Under the pieces are notes generated by a model. The model had not been told where the DNA came from and searched no databases. It saw only the letters and a list, made by a program, of their open reading frames with translations. A stretch of DNA of 64,000 bases from Oryza sativa Japonica Group (lineage: Eukaryota; Streptophyta; Magnoliopsida; Poales; Poaceae), in the NCBI RefSeq assembly GCF_034140825.1, contig NC_089035.1, positions 2,873,001-2,937,000 of the forward strand. Direction: 5' to 3'. A program made the position numbers and the translations under genes. Positions within the stretch are counted from its first letter, which is position 1. Each line of letters opens with the position of its first letter. Positions 1 to 11,700 of this stretch are shown piece by piece.

Positions 1-2361
1 ACCACTTTCAGTGATCTTGCTCATAAGGTCAATTGCCTCTTGGATCTTTCCAGCCTTGCAGAGGCCCTTGATCAATATGTTAAATGACACTATGCTAGCT
101 AGATGGCCTTGAAGCATGGCTGAATGGAGATCTTTGGCCTTTTCCATGTCCCCTTCAGTTGCAAAATAATCAAGAAAACAATTATAGGTAAATTTATTTG
201 GAAGAACATTCCCAGCTAACATCTCTTTACAGAGGAGCTCTGCACTGCCCAAATACCCTGACTTGCAGAGATTATTTATCAAGACTGTATGTGTTACAGT
301 GTTTGGAGAGTAGCCATCAACAACCATCTGATCCCAGCAGTTTAAAGCTTGGATCATATTTTCTTCCTTTGACAGTGCATCAATCATGCATGTGTAGAAT
401 ATATCATCTGGCTTGACACCTTGTTCTTTCATCTCCCTAAATAGCACACATGATTTTTCCTTATCATGCTGTTTCAGAGCAGCATACACGATTATGGTAA
501 AACTGACAAGATCAAGCTTGACTCCTCGCACTGCCATCTCATCCCAAAGATGGTATGTTTCAGTGAACCTTCCTTCTCTAAAGAATCCATACAGAAGCGC
601 TGTCAGGCTAAAGTTGTTTAGCACAGCATAGCTATTTTCTAGATCAGCAACAAATTCATTTGCTTTTGACACTCCACTGGTCAAGCAAAGTCCACTTATT
701 AATGATCTATAAGTGTAATTATCAGGTTTGAGCCCCATTTCCACCATTTGATCATATAACTGGAATGCCTTTCTTATATTTCCAACAAGGCAATACCCTT
801 CTATCATAACATTAAAGGTCACTTCATTTGGTATTACATTGCTGTCAATCATTTTATCAAACAGCCTAGCAGCTTCATCCATTTTTTTATCTTTGCAGAA
901 ACCATTGATAAGTGCTGTGAAAGTATAATTATTCCATGCGATGCCCCTCTCAGCCATCTCCCTGTGGAGTTCCATGCAACTAGACAGATCTCCATTCCTA
1001 CATAAACCAGCTATTAGGGGAGAATATGATGCTGCAGTTGGTGTCAATCCCTCCTTAACCATACCACTCAAAAGTCCCCTTGCCCGATCCAAAGAACCCT
1101 GTTTACAGTAACCATTGATTAAGGAATTGTATGGATAAACTGTCACTTTGATACCCTTATCCCTCATCTTATCGAACAAACAAAGTGCATCTTCTATCAT
1201 CCCTCTCTTGCACAGGGCATGTATCAATATAGCATAAGTCACCTCATTTGGCTCCAGACCCCTGCCCGCCATCTCTTTAAAGAGCCTATCTGCATCGTCA
1301 AACCTTTCATTCTTGCACAGTTTGTCAATCAATGCATTGTATGCAAACACATTTGGTACCATGCCCAAATCACCCAATTTACAAGCTAAACTGAATGCCT
1401 CCTCAACCAGCTCCTTCTTGCGTAGCTCGTCAATCATAAATGAGCAATTAGCCTCTGATGGCACAAAACCAAGCCTGATCATGTCATGTGTTATCCTCAG
1501 TGCCATTTCCAGCTCTTCCATCCGACAAAAACCATAGACCAGAGTACGGTATGTCACTTCATCGGCTGTCACTCCTATGTTCACCATGACATTCTTCACC
1601 TCCACAGCCTCCTGAACGCGCATATTCTTGCATAAGCCATACATCAATACATTGTAAGGCACAGCGCTGGCCTTGACCCCCTCGCTTTCCATCCTTACCA
1701 CCAACCCTCTCGCACCATCCAGATTCCTGGACTCGCAATAAGCTCGAATGCCTGCCGTGTAAACATACTCATCCAGATGAACACCGGACTGGAGCATTTT
1801 ATCAAACAGGTCCCGGGCAAGAGCGAACTGCCGAATCTTGACAAGAGAGAACAATATCTGAGAAGCGGTATATTGGTTAACAGTAATCCCCGATGAAAGG
1901 GAGAGGCCAAGAACGGCGGCGGCGTCGCGGGCGCGGCGGAGGCGGAGGTAAGATGAGGCGAGCAGCGCGGCGGCGGTGGAGGCCGCGCCTGGCGGGAAGG
2001 CCGAGAGGGAGGAAGCGTGGGAGAGAGACGAGAATGAGGAGGAAGAAGACGGAGCGGAGGACGCGAGGGAGAGGAGGAGGGAGGCGGCGTGCCGGGAGGA
2101 GAATGACGACGACGAGGAGGACGGCGAGGAGGACAGGAAGGAGAGGGCGAGGAGAGACAGTGACACCGGGGAGACGAGGTGGGGCGGCAGCAGGAGGAGG
2201 AAGCGGCGGGAGAGATCGGGGCGAGATAGCGACGGCGGGAGGAGGAGGAGGGAGGAGACGTGGGCGGCGGCCAGGCGGCCGCGGAGCAGCGGGGCGGCGA
2301 GGGCGGACGGCCAGGTGGAAGGCGGGGTGTGGTGGAGGATGTCGGCGAGGAGCTTAACCAT
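1..2361 (-). CDS. P-class pentatricopeptide repeat (PPR) protein, 3' end beyond window
   Basis: The minus strand reads open from ATG at 2361 through base 1 (787 codons) and leaves the window. After a Ser/Leu/Pro-rich N-terminal region of about 130 residues, compatible with an organelle presequence, come tandem 35-residue PPR units with the usual signature, for example [31 protein letters not shown] and [16 protein letters not shown]. About 17 units are visible and none shows the E or DYW extensions, so it looks P-class. Such proteins bind organellar RNA and affect its processing, stability or translation; the RNA target cannot be read from sequence here. No intron is seen, as is normal for the family. 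The start fits because the frame opens just upstream of the presequence-like region, but an out-of-frame ATG lies 8 bases upstream at 2369. The first 500 bp are very GC-rich and produce long shadow frames on both strands. Confidence 0.93.
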   Translation of the reverse strand, partial: MVKLLADILHHTPPSTWPSALAAPLLRGRLAAAHVSSLLLLPPSLSRPDLSRRFLLLLPPHLVSPVSLSLLALSFLSSSPSSSSSSFSSRHAASLLLSLASSAPSSSSSFSSLSHASSLSAFPPGAASTAAALLASSYLRLRRARDAAAVLGLSLSSGITVNQYTASQILFSLVKIRQFALARDLFDKMLQSGVHLDEYVYTAGIRAYCESRNLDGARGLVVRMESEGVKASAVPYNVLMYGLCKNMRVQEAVEVKNVMVNIGVTADEVTYRTLVYGFCRMEELEMALRITHDMIRLGFVPSEANCSFMIDELRKKELVEEAFSLACKLGDLGMVPNVFAYNALIDKLCKNERFDDADRLFKEMAGRGLEPNEVTYAILIHALCKRGMIEDALCLFDKMRDKGIKVTVYPYNSLINGYCKQGSLDRARGLLSGMVKEGLTPTAASYSPLIAGLCRNGDLSSCMELHREMAERGIAWNNYTFTALINGFCKDKKMDEAARLFDKMIDSNVIPNEVTFNVMIEGYCLVGNIRKAFQLYDQMVEMGLKPDNYTYRSLISGLCLTSGVSKANEFVADLENSYAVLNNFSLTALLYGFFREGRFTETYHLWDEMAVRGVKLDLVSFTIIVYAALKQHDKEKSCVLFREMKEQGVKPDDIFYTCMIDALSKEENMIQALNCWDQMVVDGYSPNTVTHTVLINNLCKSGYLGSAELLCKEMLAGNVLPNKFTYNCFLDYFATEGDMEKAKDLHSAMLQGHLASIVSFNILIKGLCKAGKIQEAIDLMSKITESG

Positions 2362-3277
2362 GCCGGCATGTGAGGTGATCGACGTGGAGTTGGGATCGCC
2401 GGCGATACGCCGGCGTGCCGGCGGAGGCATCGGAGGCGGTGGTGGTGAGGATCGCCGTCGCACAGGCCGGCCGCCGGTGTGTCGGGCGGGGGGCGACGGC
2501 GAGCGATTGAGATTTGACAGTGAAGATGAGCAAAATGCCTAGCAGTAGATGACTGCAGTAAGTGCAGAACGGCCGTTAGATCATGAATCAACGTCAGATA
2601 GGCTCACGAGCATCACTACCCAAAATACTCTGTGATTTCAATACCATGATTTTAGTATAGTTGTATTCCTCGCTAAAGAAAATAGTTTTATTGCTGTGGC
2701 TCTAACAGTATCCCTAATCAGAGCATGTCCAACGGATAACAAAAAAACCATCCAAAATTATGTTTTTGGAATTCCTAATTAAAGTTTGAGGCGTGAATAG
2801 ATTCTTCTCTCTAAAAGACATCTATTTTCCATCATTTCGTTTATGCTTATATTTATAAGCCATATTTTAAAATTTAAAACTTAATTTTATAGTTGATTTT
2901 ATGGTTTCTTCATCGAAGATTATTTTACAACATTTATTTTTGACTCGTTAAGGATAAGTATATAAAAGTTTAACCCATAATTTATTATTTAGTTGGTAAT
3001 AAGCGGTTTAGGTAAGAAAAAAATGGAACAGTACAAATTGACTCTCGATACTACCAATGGAAATAGAAACATAAATCACTCCCCCATCCCTCCCACTTGA
3101 TTCCTCGCTTACACGTCACTCTCTCCGCACTACCATCCCTCTACCATTTTGGGAACCATTGGTGTTGCTTTTAAGTTTGTAACAAAATAAAATGAAATTC
3201 AAATATATGAGATAACTTAAGGCACAACATAGGTTGGTACTTTGGTATACTCTATTCCAATATTCTATATCTGTAAG
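2362..3277. other. Spacer upstream of the PPR gene
   Basis: The first 200 bases hold the GC-rich 5' flank of the PPR gene. The rest is AT-rich with no credible coding frame. An AGAGCATGTCCAACGG string near 2720 resembles the edge of a MITE, but I found no partner end. Confidence 0.5.
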
Positions 3278-3905
3278 TGTTGGAGGTATGTCATGAGGGC
3301 CTTCGGCCGACCTACCGAAACCACCCAAAACATCGAGGATTGGCTAAGTCCCAGACATGTGCCACTAGTGAAGCCAAGGGCCAAAGTCCTTGGGCGAAGT
3401 AGAATGACAAAGAACCAAGTAGGTTTTGCCATCAAGACTGGCGCGAAGCCATGGAATGGAGACCGAAGGGTTCACCTCCAAGCTCATCGGTCAACTGGAG
3501 AGTCACCACGGGCGAAGGTTGTAGGGCGAAGCACAAGGCCATCGCCCCGAAGTAGTAGATACCTTCGGCTAAGGACATAGGAGGCCCAGCGGCCTATAGA
3601 GGCCCTTCGACAACTAATGGGCCGGCCCAAGGGGGTTGCCTCAAGGCCCATAAATGCAAAAGACACTGTATACACATTGTAATGTCCCTACGGTAAGGGT
3701 AACTATGCAAATTCACATGTACTAACCAAATCCTAAAGGGTACAAGCCTGTACTAGGATTATAAATAGTCTCCTAGAGCCATGTAATGGGGAGATCCCAA
3801 AAATTTTTATCAATTAATACATTGCTTTACTATTCCAACCACTCACCGAGTTTACCACGTCTTTCGACGTGAAGCAGTTGTCATTCGAGAACAATGATCA
3901 ATGAC
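3278..3905 (+). mobile_element. Solo LTR-like relic, copia-like
   Basis: The block begins TGTTGGAGG and ends AATGACA, followed directly by TGGTATC, which matches the start of the initiator-Met tRNA primer-binding site used by many copia elements. A TATAAATA promoter-like string lies near 3761. No internal coding region follows and no clear target duplication was found, so this is an old fossil LTR with uncertain ends. Confidence 0.5.
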
Positions 3906-3935
3906 ATGGTATCCCCAAATACATTAGTGGATATA

Positions 3936-4115
3936 CTCCCTCCATTTCAAAATGTATGACACCGTTGATTTTTTCACATAGTGTTTAACCATCTATCTTA
4001 TTAAAAAACTATATATATTATTTATTTTGTTGTTACTTGTTTTACCATCAAAGAAACTATAACCTTAACTTATACTTTTATGTATTTATATTAGTTTTTT
4101 TAATAAGATAACGTA
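3936..4115 (+). mobile_element. Stowaway-like MITE fragment
   Basis: TA followed by CTCCCTCCATTTCAAAATG and a GACACCGTTGA motif matches the left end of the complete Stowaway element at 9392-9626. The matching right terminal repeat is missing. The end given is approximate. Confidence 0.6.
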
Positions 4116-4318
4116 GATACGTGTTAGAAAAGATAGATTGAATTAACATATGAGATAATCTAGTGCGAGGAAACTATAAGAATATATAGTTAGTGAAGAA
4201 TTGAAGCTATTCTGGTGTACTTGTGAATGTCTCCAATATTGATATCTTAGTACCCACGGTTATGCAAACACATATTTTTTAAATAGAATCTAGTCCTATT
4301 CCAGTTGAATTTACCCTT

Positions 4319-4915
4319 TGTCGACGGGGGATACCCGTAGACCGGATGATGAGGGTATTGGGATACGTTGGTATGAGGATCTACACGATTCAACATCAAG
4401 CAAACAAAAAACAAGGATTATACTGGTTCATGCCCCTCGCAAGATAATAGTCCTATTACAGTTTATATGAGATTGATATGGAAAAACACATAGTACAATA
4501 GAGAACAAATGATTATGAGATTACCGATGAAATCCTTGTTGAGATTAGCTCGACGAGATCTATCGGTGAATAGGCTTCAAGTCCTCCGAGATTATGGTGG
4601 TGGTGTCTTGTGCTTATGACTCAAAACCTTGGACCCCTTAAGGGTATGTATTTACACCGTGAATCCCCTGGAACTCGAAGACCTAGGACCTTGCACGATA
4701 TAGTATATTCCTAATCCTTTCCGAGTAGATCTTTGTTATGTACTTGCCCGCGAGGATTATTTCCATAATCTCTTATCGATTTCCTTATTGCATATGGAGC
4801 TTTACCATACACACGAAGGTGCGGTGTATCCATAAAATTACATAAGTAGTAGGATAGAGGGTATACCTTACCCATATAGGGCGCATTGAAATCTATTGTA
4901 TATATCATCCAAAAA
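4319..4915. mobile_element. Possible LTR-retrotransposon relic
   Basis: The stretch begins TGTCGACGGGGGATACCC and holds a GGTTCATGCCCCTCGC string of the kind seen in rice LTR-element sequence. There is no second copy, no coding part and no defined right end, so class and limits are guesses. It looks like an old, broken fossil. Confidence 0.3.
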
Positions 4916-5171
4916 CACACTACTTAGATTTGCTATAATTAAAGGAATAACTATTAAACTCTCTATCGTCTATGTGCAAAACAAATTTTGTCATGAATAA
5001 TACCTCACACAACAAAATATTGAATACATGATAATCTCATATAGATAATTCTAAATTATGTTTTCCTTTCATGCTGATGCCAAAATGGACTTTTCATAAC
5101 TATTAAATGGCCAATTAAAGAAAAGAATATGGAAAGAGACCAAAAATCAAAATCCATAATTATACCATGGA

Positions 5172-5856
5172 GAACATCTGAATCTGCCACTTCTCACGCG
5201 ATTGAGAGTGCTTACCTTTTCCAGTTCGAAGGCTCATTTGCCACCAATGAGTTTGATTCTCTATGGAAATCCCCGACTGAACCAAAAATAAAATTCTTTG
5301 GTTGGCTAGTTCTCCATCAAAAAACTTGACTGCCCAAAATCTGCTCCACAGGCATTGGCCTTGCAATTGGATATGTTGCGTTTGTGGTTGTGCCTTTGAA
5401 GATACAAATCATTTGTTCAGTGATTGTGTGTTTGTCAGACAAGTGTAGACCCTAATTTGTCAATTCCAAAACTTGACTTCGGTCGGAATAAATCCTGTCC
5501 TGGATGTGTCAACATGGTGGTCTGGAACCAAATTTGCAGGCTCTAAGAAGGATGTGCAGTTGGTCAGGGAAACTCTTCTAACTACTTGCTGGAATATTTG
5601 GTTAGAAAGAAATAGAAGAATTTTCCAAAACTCTTCCTGTTCAGAGATTGAAGTAGCTTATTTTATCAAGCAAGCTATTGATATGCGCTGCTTGGCCTTT
5701 AAACCCCAATAATTTTTTTTAGCTTTTCCTGTAGCTGTATTTATCTTTCCATTCCTTGGCTTGTAACCTCTGAACCTCTGTGCTACTTTGTAATTTCTCT
5801 CTCCTAATGTTAAATTTTGGCAGATCTCCTACCGTCGTTCTCCTCAAAAAAATAAT
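5172..5856 (+). mobile_element. 5'-truncated LINE with 16-bp target-site duplication
   Basis: The insert is bounded by perfect copies of ATAATTATACCATGGA at 5156-5171 and 5857-5872. Inside are the last ~180 codons of a plant L1-type ORF2: the zf-RVT region (PKIKFFGWLVLHQ at 5281-5319) and NIWLERNRRIFQN near 5593-5631, both closely matching the C-terminus of the large LINE at 24.5-31.2 kb. The frame is broken by a one-base change near 5325. A short 3'UTR ends at 5819-5836 in a hairpin-like GGCAGATCTCCTACCGTC, then an A-rich tail. This is a dead-on-arrival LINE copy. Confidence 0.9.
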
Positions 5857-5872
5857 ATAATTATACCATGGA

Positions 5873-7033
5873 AAGAAAAAAAACTGAAGGACACGTTAGA
5901 GATCGACTCAAATATCAGGGGAGTGCAAGGGATTTTCTCTTGTTATTAGAATAATTTTAGTGGCGCATGGCATAAACGAATGTGAAGGCAATTATCTTGG
6001 TTGCAGCATCGAGCTAAGAGATCAACACGAGCAGCTGAAGCGACAACGACTACATGGTCGCGAACTCAAGAGCAGCAGTGAGGGAAGCCAAGGCATTGGC
6101 ACTTGGCAGAACAAAGCTGGGTCGAGGAGGATATTGATATCGGGGTTGAGTAGATTAAATTAGACTTGAAAAATAGGGAATTGCCAATGAGTTGATATAT
6201 TTGTCAACAAACATAGTTTAATATATTGTAGGCCAAAGACAAGCTATGTCAAAATCAACTTTCTGCTAATGTTTAACTGAGTTTTTAATTTCATTTTGAA
6301 AAGTGATTCACATTTGATGATGTCTCAAGTGCCTTTAGCATCAAGCTTTCCATTCTATTTCATTTGTACTCCACCTGTTCCAAGATTCTATTTGTCACAA
6401 AATATTCATATTTAAACTTTGACCATTTGTTTTTTCTTTAAAATTAAATACTTATAATATATCATATTATTAGGGCGTGTTGAAGCCTAACCTAAGCATT
6501 AATATTTGTTCATCATAGTCTAATCACTTAAAAATAGCCATGATCGAAGTTAAAACAACGCTTGTCAAACAAATAAAAAAGTATTTGGAAGCGGATATAG
6601 TTATTGCCTAGCCCGGTCTAGAACCTCACAGAAAATCACACCTAGTATATCTTGGAAAGCCAAATAAAGTGGCTAAATGAATTAATCGATTTTTCACCCA
6701 AGAATTTTATCAGAACCTTATTGACTTGAATTTTACAACAATAAAGAGTTCAGCATGACGCCTTTGCATAATAGCATAATAGTACCACATAAAAACCATG
6801 GTAGAATCTATTATAGAATTGCGCATTTATCGTGAAACATTTTGAAATCAATATTTGGTCAAAATTTCTTATGTATACATTAAAACTTAAAAAAATCCAG
6901 TACTCTAAAAAAAATTGTAATTCTCGATACACAAAAATCGTCGCGTCCCTATGACCCATGGGCCCTTCCACAATTTCGCTCACGCGCGAGAAAATCCCGC
7001 CCCGCGCTCGTCTCTTCGCGCCCAGATATTTCA
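5873..7033. other. AT-rich spacer before H2B
   Basis: No coding frame with family-like content is seen; a 67-codon frame at 5960-6163 has no recognisable features. Around 6365-6450 there is a CTCCACCTGTTCCAAGATTC string resembling a decayed MITE end. Confidence 0.4.
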
Positions 7034-7123
7034 CCACGTCAGCAATCCGCGCCGAAACGCATCCCACCCGTTCACCGCAAACAGCGGCGAACGACACGAA
7101 TCCTTCCACGTCATCGATCCGCG
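7034..7123 (+). promoter_or_regulatory. Two plant histone type I promoter elements
   Basis: CCACGTCAGCAATCCGCG at 7034-7051 and CCACGTCATCGATCCGCG at 7106-7123 match the plant histone type I element, an ACGTCA hexamer fused to a GATCCGCG octamer, which is known to drive S-phase expression. Their starts are 72 bp apart. The downstream copy has the exact octamer and the upstream copy differs by one base. Both lie just upstream of a TATA box. Confidence 0.9.
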
Positions 7124-7163
7124 CCGCATGCTTTCCACCAATCAGGGCGCACATCCCCTCTTC

Positions 7164-7170
7164 TATAAAA
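7164..7170 (+). promoter_or_regulatory. TATA box of H2B
   Basis: TATAAAA lies 113 bp upstream of the H2B ATG and 40 bp downstream of the second type I element, a usual plant promoter geometry. Confidence 0.8.
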
Positions 7171-7276
7171 CCAATCGGCCCCGTCTCCTCCTCTTCCCAA
7201 CCGCAAATCTTGCGATCCACACACAGCAAAAGAACCACCACCGTTTCCCCTTCCCGAGAAGAAGAGAGCAGCATCC

Positions 7277-7744
7277 ATGGCGCCCAAGGCGGAGAAGAAG
7301 CCGGCCGCGAAGAAGCCCGCGGAGGAGGAGCCCGCGGCGGAGAAGGCCGAGAAGGCCCCGGCCGGGAAGAAGCCCAAGGCGGAGAAGCGGCTCCCCGCCG
7401 GCAAGGGCGAGAAGGGCTCCGGCGAGGGGAAGAAGGACCGCGCTGGGAGGAAGAAGGCGAAGAAGAGCGTCGAGACCTACAAGATCTACATCTTCAAGGT
7501 GCTCAAGCAGGTCCACCCCGACATCGGCATCTCCTCCAAGGCCATGTCCATCATGAACTCCTTCATCAACGACATCTTCGAGAAGCTCGCCGCCGAGGCC
7601 GCCAAGCTCGCCCGCTACAACAAGAAGCCCACCATCACCTCCCGCGAGATCCAGACCTCCGTCCGCCTCGTCCTCCCCGGCGAGCTTGCCAAGCACGCCG
7701 TCTCCGAGGGCACCAAGGCTGTGACCAAGTTCACCTCCGCTTAG
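7277..7744 (+). CDS. H2B: Histone H2B
   Basis: This intronless gene encodes 155 aa, a core histone that pairs with H2A in the nucleosome. Residues 1-60 form the Lys/Ala/Pro/Glu-rich tail typical of plant H2B, starting [14 protein letters not shown]. The histone fold follows, with [40 protein letters not shown] and [16 protein letters not shown]. The C-terminus AVTKFTSA holds the conserved lysine that is monoubiquitinated in plant H2B. The ATG sits in a good context (CATCCATGGCG). The tail is GC-rich and biased to G/C third positions. The promoter has two type I elements and a TATA box, so replication-linked expression is likely. Confidence 0.98.
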
Positions 7745-8738
7745 GCTCATAGGCCCCTTTCTCGTCTTGCTGCTAATGGTAGTTGTGGTAGGTTGGAATT
7801 TTGGATGGTATGGTACTGTGCTGTAGTTATTCTGGCTTTTGACTATCTTGGGTTCATGTAAGAAATATCCTGGTGGATTTAGGACAATATTGTTATCTGG
7901 ATCTGGTAAAGTAGTAATTATGATGATGATGGCTTAATCTGCTTGCCTTTTACATGTTCTTGATTATTCCCCTGTCGCCTCCAATCCTGTGGTTTGTACG
8001 ATAATCTGCTCCTGCTCCTGCTCCTGCGCTGTCTTTGCTTATCTGAAAATCTCTGAATATTTTGTCTTAAATTTCCTATCCAGAGCCTCGTTGGGGCTGT
8101 ATTTCATTTTCATTTAGTGCATGTTTCGATGTTTAATTTGAATTTGTTGTGAAGTCTGGCAGTGAATCTGGGCGCTGTTTGATTTCATGGTTTCAAAACT
8201 TTCGTTGTCCTGATGTTATGCGCCTGGAACGGTGGAAGCGATAACTTCACGATGTTCACGAATTTTTCGCCTGATGAACGCGCGCGCTCTGAAAAAAAAA
8301 ATTGTCTCTACATCGCGCCAATTTTATTTCCCCCCTGCTACTGGTGTTGCGCGTTTTGTGATTTGTGCAGTTTTCAAAATTTGGTTCTGCCTTGGCGGGA
8401 TCTGAATTTGTAAGCACAATTTTGACGCCTATTGCTGCTCCAATTTGGTGAAGCACGGTGGTCGTGCAGTTTACTTTGGATTAAATAAGCTGAGAAGTAC
8501 TCCTACGTTTCTCATGAAATGTTCCGGCGCGAATTCACTTTTGATTTTGGTGTCGAAGAGCTTTTGATTTCGAATTCTGGCGATGGTTCTATCTGCTTGT
8601 GCTTGCAGGCAGGCGAAAAACTTGTGCTGTAAGATTCGTGCAGGAGGATAAGGCGATCCCATCCCGTCTTCCTCCAAAACCCAACCCAAGCCCTTGTCCT
8701 CCTCTGCTCGCTTTCCCACCGTCTCCGAGCCCAATCCA
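7745..8738 (+). other. H2B 3' flank and AspRS 5' flank
   Basis: The first half is T-rich, as expected for a polyadenylated plant histone 3'UTR, and holds a short CTCCTG repeat near 8005. From about 8600 the sequence turns C-rich and leads into the aspartyl-tRNA synthetase ATG. No other gene is seen. Confidence 0.5.
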
Positions 8739-11700
8739 ATGGCTTCCTCTCTCCTCCGCGCCTCGCCGCTCTCCCTCCTCTCCCGCCTAAAGCCGCTCAA
8801 CCCTAGCCCCACCGCCTCGCACCTCCGCCGCCTCCTACTGCTCTCCACCGCCTCCTCCACCTCGTCGGCCTCGTGCTCGCCGTCTCCGCTCCGAACCCTA
8901 GCGGCCACCGACGCGGCGACCCCGCCGCCGGAGGAGGAAGCGGCGGCGCCCGCGGCCGAGGCGAAGCGCGAGAGGCTGCAGCCGCTGCAGTGGCCTGCGA
9001 GGGACGCGCTGTGCGGCGAGCTCGGCGCCGGTGACGCCGGCCGCCGCGTGCGCCTCTGCGGCTGGGTCGCTCTCCACCGCGCCCACGCCGGCCTCACCTT
9101 CCTCACCCTTCGTGACCGATCCGGCACGGTCCAGGTGAGTCGCTGTTAGTGATAGACTGGTGCTGATAATTTTGCGGTTTTGTTTGTTGCCCATATGTAG
9201 TAGCTGCGAGCCTGTGATTCTAATTGTTGCACGCATGTGTATTGTTGTTTGATCGTTCTCGTTAGTGATTAAATTAATCTACATGCTAATGCTCTAGATG
9301 GAGTACTTTGTAACAGCTGGTGGTTCCACATTTTTATTGCTCAATATGTGTCATCGGGAATGGTCGGTTGTATTGTCAAGTTAATGACGTACTCCCTCCG
9401 TTTCGAAATGTTTGACGCCGTTGACTTTTTAGCACATATTTGACCATTCGTCTTATTCAAAAAAATTAAGTAATTATTAATTCTTTTCCTATCATTTGAT
9501 TCATTGTTAAATATATTTTTATGTAGGCATATAATTTTACATATTTCACAAAAGTTTTTGAATAAGACGAACGGTCAAACATGTGCTAAAAAGTCAACGG
9601 TGTCAAACATTTCGAAACGGAGGGAGTATAATAGTATTTGTAGCACTGACATTACCTACTGTTTTCCTGTTCTATTGAGTGGTTTTAGCAACGTTTGCAG
9701 CTACAAATTCCCAATAAACTGATGTTGAGTGATCTAATAACTTACGAAGGCAAAATGAAGTCATATAATCGCATCAATTTGTAATGTTATGGGGGAGTTG
9801 ATTTGTTTTTTCTTTCTGTAGTGATTGGTAGACTGATAAACATCTACAAGATAGCATGGTCTTATCGGTAATTGTTCTCTCTGTGTAGGTGACAACTTTG
9901 CCAGAATATCCAGAAGTTTATGCTGTGGTGAACAAACTAAGAGTAGAGTCAGTGGTTGCGGTCGAGGGGGTTGTTCGGTCACGCCCAACAGAAGCCATCA
10001 ACACAGATATGAAGACTGGGGCTATAGAGGTATTGACTGGTTGTATGTTACTTTATTTTGCAGTTTAGAGAGAGAAGCTTGAGATGATATGTCAAGTGAA
10101 GAATTTGAAATTCAAACTATCTAGTACAGAAATTCCACACTTTTAAAGTTTGCTGTTCATATGTACGGAGCACATAGATGCTATAAGAGCTAATATATAG
10201 GATAAGGAATAGCCCGTGCAACATTATTTGTAATTCTAACACTTCTTTTCTTTCATTGTTGCGGACTTCCTGAATTTTTTTATTGTGTTCCTCCATACAG
10301 CAAAATGCTCTCTAACTATGATATTACATGCTGACCTATGCAGGTTGCTGCAGATAATATATATGTGCTGAACTCAGTAACTCGTTCATTGCCTTTTCCA
10401 ATCACCACTGCTGATACTGTAAAAGAGAAGTTTCCAGAAGAAATTAGACTGAGGTAAAATACATTGTTATCTGCACTCTTTTTATGCTCATATATTAAGT
10501 ATCCTGAAGAAAAGAAATACTAGTATTGAATACCTCAAATATGGTGGTTGATTGTTGGTTAACGCCTGATTAGGCTTGTTGAATACATGCATAAATGGGA
10601 TTACATTGCACATTCAAAGTTGTGCATAAGATTTTAGGTGCCAAAATAATACTTAGGTTGCATTACGACACTAACTACTGGGACACAACTTGTTGAGGTG
10701 TTAACCCATTTTCTGGGGAGTCACATGTTTACCCTGTGAATAGTGGCTTTGGAGATACTGTGAAACATGGCACATCATTCACTCCGTGAGGGTTGCAATC
10801 TCTTTGTTTATTAATCATTCACCCCAGTTACTGATTTACGCTGAACTATGGCCATTGCTATATTCTATGGATCTTTGTTCTTCCAAGGTTCCAATATTTT
10901 TTCACTAGATCGATATATTGGCGGTCATTATGAAGGCTGTCATATTCAGTTTAATTTGGAATTTTCTACCATCATTTGGATTATGCTAGTGTATAGGAAT
11001 GTTTTTAACTACATACTGCTGTTAAACCACCCTTTACTCTGTTGCAATACCATGTCATGACATTCTGCAATCCTGACCACAAATTTGTTCCAGATTTAAC
11101 CATCCTTGCCAGAAGATGTACATTTTCTGTGTTTGCCAGCCCTTTACCTGTTCTCTTTGCCTTCTTTCAAGATTTTAGGCGACCATTATGCTTGAATCTG
11201 TTTGTATAATGTTTTTAATAGTTTGCCTAAAGCACTTTTCCCTGTTCTCAATGTCTTCTTTCACAGCAGGCGACCATTGTACTTGAATATAGTTATATTA
11301 TGGGTTTTAAGTTCCATATATTAAGGACCAATCTTTTTCTTTAACTTCCATATTTGTAAATGTCTAGATTCCGGGTGCTGGACTTACGCCGACCACAAAT
11401 GCAGTCAAACTTGAGGTTGCGCCATAATGTTGTCAAGCATATTCGTCGATACTTGGAGGATAGACATGATTTTGTTGAGGTATGCTGTATACCAATTATA
11501 TACTCATTAATTACTTCATGCTGAGTTTGCACCTCTAACATAATCTGCCTTTGGCTATATGCTTCTCATTTTGTTCCACTATGGAATGCAATATATCCAA
11601 GTAGTCTGGTCCTATAGATGAACGGAAATTTGCAAGACGGCAAAATACTTTCTTTTCGATGCAGTGCCTGCAGTAGAGAGAGCAAGATACTTGCTTTCAT

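Noticed and set aside
1695-2591. 298-codon minus-strand frame over the PPR 5' end
   Set aside because: It is a shadow of the GC-rich PPR N-terminus: low-complexity Pro/Ser/Arg, while the PPR motifs are in another frame.
6951-7752. Long Arg/Pro-rich frames across H2B on both strands
   Set aside because: They overlap the clear H2B frame and owe their length to its G/C third positions.
8005-8032. CTCCTG microsatellite as a regulatory element
   Set aside because: A short simple repeat with no supporting context.
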